A DNA stretch of 64,000 nucleotides, taken from Kribbella amoyensis. Its GTDB lineage: Bacteria > Actinomycetota > Actinomycetes > Propionibacteriales > Kribbellaceae. The stretch is from NCBI RefSeq assembly GCF_007828865.1, contig NZ_VIVK01000001.1, positions 620,001-684,000 of the forward strand, in the 5' to 3' direction. A model generated the notes under the pieces. That model had not been told where the DNA came from, searched no databases, and was given only the letters and a program-made list of their open reading frames with translations. Below are positions 62,184 to 64,000 of the stretch, piece after piece; position 1 is the first letter of the stretch; each line of letters opens with the position of its first letter. The position numbers and the translations under genes are program-made.

Positions 62184-63290
62184 CTAGCGGGGGCGACGGA
62201 GTTCGCGGGGCGGCAGGGAACCGAGTTCGTTCGCGCCGCCCGGGGTCTGGTACCAGTACGCGACGCTGCTGATGTCGTCGCTGCGTTCGAAGTGGCCGTG
62301 GTCCCACGCGCCGATCTGCTGCAGCGTGATCCGCAACCGCTCGTGGAAGATCACCGGATCGGGCAGGTGCCAGCGGTACATGCCGTGGGACTGCAGCGTG
62401 CTCGTGGCGAACGGCGAAGCGCGGGTGGTGTCCTCGGCGGAGTAGAACGGGTACCCGCAGTACGGCGCCGAGAAGGTGAGCGGGACGGGCGGTGGATCGT
62501 TCCGCAGCGCGTCCTGGAACGCCCACGCACCCCCGGCGTAGTCCTCGAGCCCGGTGCTGCACTGGGTCGGATAGGCGTCGTCGTCATCGACGTAGAACTT
62601 CACCTCGCCCTCACCCCACCAGTACCGCTCGAGCGCGGTCAGGCCGATGTACGTCCCGACGTAGTGGCCGCTGCCGGTCACGCCGTCGAGGATCACGTGG
62701 TCCTCACCCAGCGCCGTGGACGCGTTGCTGCGCCGCCAGTGCGCGTGGAAGTGCGCGGTGTCGGTCGGCAGCTCGTCGTCCACGGTGTAGTCGACCTGGT
62801 AGTAGATCCCGCCGACCGGGCCGGGGTGCTCGCTGGTGAGCTCGATCCGGGCCCGCCGGCGGAACGGCATCGGGAAGTAGCAGTTCAGCCCACCGGTCGG
62901 CGCGACCACGATCGGCACGGAGGTGACCAGCGCGCGCTGGCCGAATCCGTTGCAGAAGAAGTCGCCGAGCGGCACCTCGACGGCGGGCCGTTCCTCGCCG
63001 TCCCACCACATCCGCAGCACGAGGTCACGCAGTACCCACGGGCCGGCCTCGGTCTTGTCCGGCACGGTCATCCAGAGATGCCGGATCTCCCCGGGACCGT
63101 GGATCTCCGCCAGCGTCGCCGTCTCGCCCGGCTCCAGCGCGATCGCCGGCCGGCCTTTGCGGGACGGGCCGAGCGCGGACGCGGTCATCGCCGCGCGGCC
63201 CGGCTCGCCGGTCGGGTTCTCGGCGTTGATCGACCGGCTCCGGCTGCGGCCGGGCGCTCGGGTCAGGGCGGACCAGTCTGCGTGGGTCAT
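62184..63290 (-). CDS. GH172 (DUF2961) alpha-D-fructofuranosidase/arabinofuranosidase-like protein
   Basis: 368 aa, ATG after GAGGAAG. DUF2961 double jelly-roll: GEIRHLWMTVPD, LGDFFCNGFGQ, YFPMPFRRRARIEL, STGLEDYAGGAWAFQDAL. Characterised GH172 enzymes hydrolyse alpha-linked fructofuranosides such as difructose anhydride, or D-arabinan. Here the GH32 partner favours the fructan/difructose-anhydride reading. No signal peptide. Confidence 0.9.
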   Translation of the reverse strand: MTHADWSALTRAPGRSRSRSINAENPTGEPGRAAMTASALGPSRKGRPAIALEPGETATLAEIHGPGEIRHLWMTVPDKTEAGPWVLRDLVLRMWWDGEERPAVEVPLGDFFCNGFGQRALVTSVPIVVAPTGGLNCYFPMPFRRRARIELTSEHPGPVGGIYYQVDYTVDDELPTDTAHFHAHWRRSNASTALGEDHVILDGVTGSGHYVGTYIGLTALERYWWGEGEVKFYVDDDDAYPTQCSTGLEDYAGGAWAFQDALRNDPPPVPLTFSAPYCGYPFYSAEDTTRASPFATSTLQSHGMYRWHLPDPVIFHERLRITLQQIGAWDHGHFERSDDISSVAYWYQTPGGANELGSLPPRELRRPR

Positions 63291-63351
63291 CGGGTCTTCC
63301 TCCGGGGACGAGGACGGATGCGACTGCCGGGTGACTCGGTCGAGGGCTTCA

Positions 63352-63367
63352 CCTAACAGGTGTTAGG
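63352..63367. promoter_or_regulatory. LacI-type operator upstream of the GH172-GH32 operon
   Basis: CCTAACAGGTGTTAGG, a perfect 7-bp inverted repeat with a 2-bp spacer, 62 bp upstream of the GH172 start and 34 bp past the 3' end of a LacI-type gene. Probably bound by that regulator. Confidence 0.65.
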
Positions 63368-63401
63368 CGTGCAGTGTCAAGAGTCCGATCGGGCGACGAA
63401 G

Positions 63402-64000
63402 TCAGCTGGAAGGGCTGGAAACGGTGTCACGCACAACCGGGAGACAGGGCAGTTTCTCCGTCCCACCGCCGGAGTTGTCGCCGGTCGCGATCCGGCGCAG
63501 CAGGTCGGTCGTGGCCCGCCGGCCCATCTCCCTGTGCGGCAGCGCGATCGTGGTGATGCCCGGCGGAATCTCGGCCGCGAAGACCTGCTCGTCGTCGTAC
63601 CCGACCACGGACAGGTCACCCGGGACCGACAACCCGAGCGACGCTGCCGCGAGCATCACGCCGACGGCGCCCCGGTCGTTCGCCGCCAGGATCGCGGTCG
63701 GCCGATCGGGCCGGCGCAGCAGCTCCAGCGCGGCCGCGTGGTTCGAGCCGACCGAGTACCGCGCGGGAATGATGCTGTCGGCAACGGTCACGCCGGCGGC
63801 GGTGAGCGCCGAGCTGACGCCCTGGACCCGCCATGCGGTCGCGGGCGCGCCGGGATCCCCGGTCAGGAAGGCGATCCGCCGATGCCCGGCCGCGAGTACC
63901 AGCTCGGCCGCGGCCCGGCCACCGCCCTCGTCGTCGGGGATGTAGGCGGGCAGCGAGTCGTCGGCGGTGAACGCGTTCGCCAGCACGATCGGCAGGTCGT
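63402..64000 (-). CDS. LacI-family regulator, C-terminal part only (cut by window end)
   Basis: Only the last 199 or so residues are visible; the HTH lies beyond base 64000. The effector-domain features IPDDEGGGRAAAELVL, AILAANDRGAVGVML and VVGYDDEQV, then TTIALPHREMGRRATT, identify the family. It reads toward the GH172-GH32 operon in the same direction and should control it. Confidence 0.9.
   Translation of the reverse strand, partial: DLPIVLANAFTADDSLPAYIPDDEGGGRAAAELVLAAGHRRIAFLTGDPGAPATAWRVQGVSSALTAAGVTVADSIIPARYSVGSNHAAALELLRRPDRPTAILAANDRGAVGVMLAAASLGLSVPGDLSVVGYDDEQVFAAEIPPGITTIALPHREMGRRATTDLLRRIATGDNSGGGTEKLPCLPVVRDTVSSPSS

Noticed and set aside
1-64000. CRISPR arrays, insertion sequences, prophage genes
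   Set aside because: No spaced direct repeats of CRISPR type, no transposase or integrase motifs and no structural phage genes were seen.

Overview
The window is very GC-rich DNA with G/C-dominated third codon positions, GTG and TTG starts, Tat-type lipoproteins, many tightly overlapping ATGA gene junctions and several promoters that look leaderless. The hadA-hadB-murB operon beside rpmG and tRNA-Met/tRNA-Thr, a SARP/STAND regulator, excalibur-type secreted proteins and the density of sugar ABC operons all point to a soil actinobacterium. A Kribbella-like member of the Propionibacteriales is my best guess; this is inference, not a search result. I saw no transposase, phage, plasmid or CRISPR signature.

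Layout. 1-2.3 kb: end of a TPR-type protein and a membrane-anchored caspase-like protease with an EF-hand. 2.4-10 kb: a minus-strand sugar ABC operon (binding protein, two permeases, an unknown beta-rich protein, an RpiR regulator, an FAD oxidoreductase). 10.1-11 kb: a truncated AbiEi-like gene lying between two 100-bp inverted-repeat elements. 11-14.3 kb: housekeeping block (murB, hadB, hadA, an FhuF-like Fe-S protein, rpmG, tRNA-Met, tRNA-Thr). 14.9-19.7 kb: M23 peptidase, GNATs, a VanY-like peptidase, an XRE-cupin regulator divergent from a PAT-type acetyltransferase, and TerC. 19.6-22.9 kb: GH127 arabinofuranosidase with its LacI regulator and the stump of a lost ABC permease. 22.9-25.6 kb: CGNR regulator, alpha/beta hydrolase, a membrane protein of unknown role.

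25.6-40.7 kb is the most elaborate system: eleven collinear minus-strand genes forming one apparent polysaccharide-utilisation operon (binding protein, MalF/MalG-type permeases, SDR, two heparinase II/III-like proteins, DUF624 protein, beta-helix protein, SGNH hydrolase, PL8 lyase, CE7-like esterase). It is preceded by three LacI-type operators and a divergent LacI regulator. The gene set suggests import of depolymerised, acetylated, uronate-containing polysaccharide, with intracellular finishing of the oligosaccharides.

40.7-48 kb carries an rRNA/tRNA methyltransferase, a VOC protein, two paralogous secreted six-repeat FG-GAP-like proteins, a SAM methyltransferase and a P-loop kinase separated by a striking AT-rich double operator, a UvrC/Cho-like nuclease and a Shedu-like protein whose expected catalytic lysine is alanine. 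48-53.7 kb: a SARP-STAND regulator, a DrrAB-type exporter and a DUF4097 protein; the exporter/DUF4097 divergent promoter holds three CTGACAC heptamers at exact 11-bp spacing, the geometry of SARP binding sites. 53.7-60.7 kb: two phytanoyl-CoA-dioxygenase-like proteins each with an AraC regulator, a frameshifted Imm52-like gene, tRNA-Tyr, yajQ, a frameshifted phosphotransferase and a pterin dehydratase-VOC fusion. 60.8-64 kb: a GH32-GH172 fructan/difructose-anhydride operon with a LacI regulator cut by the window end.
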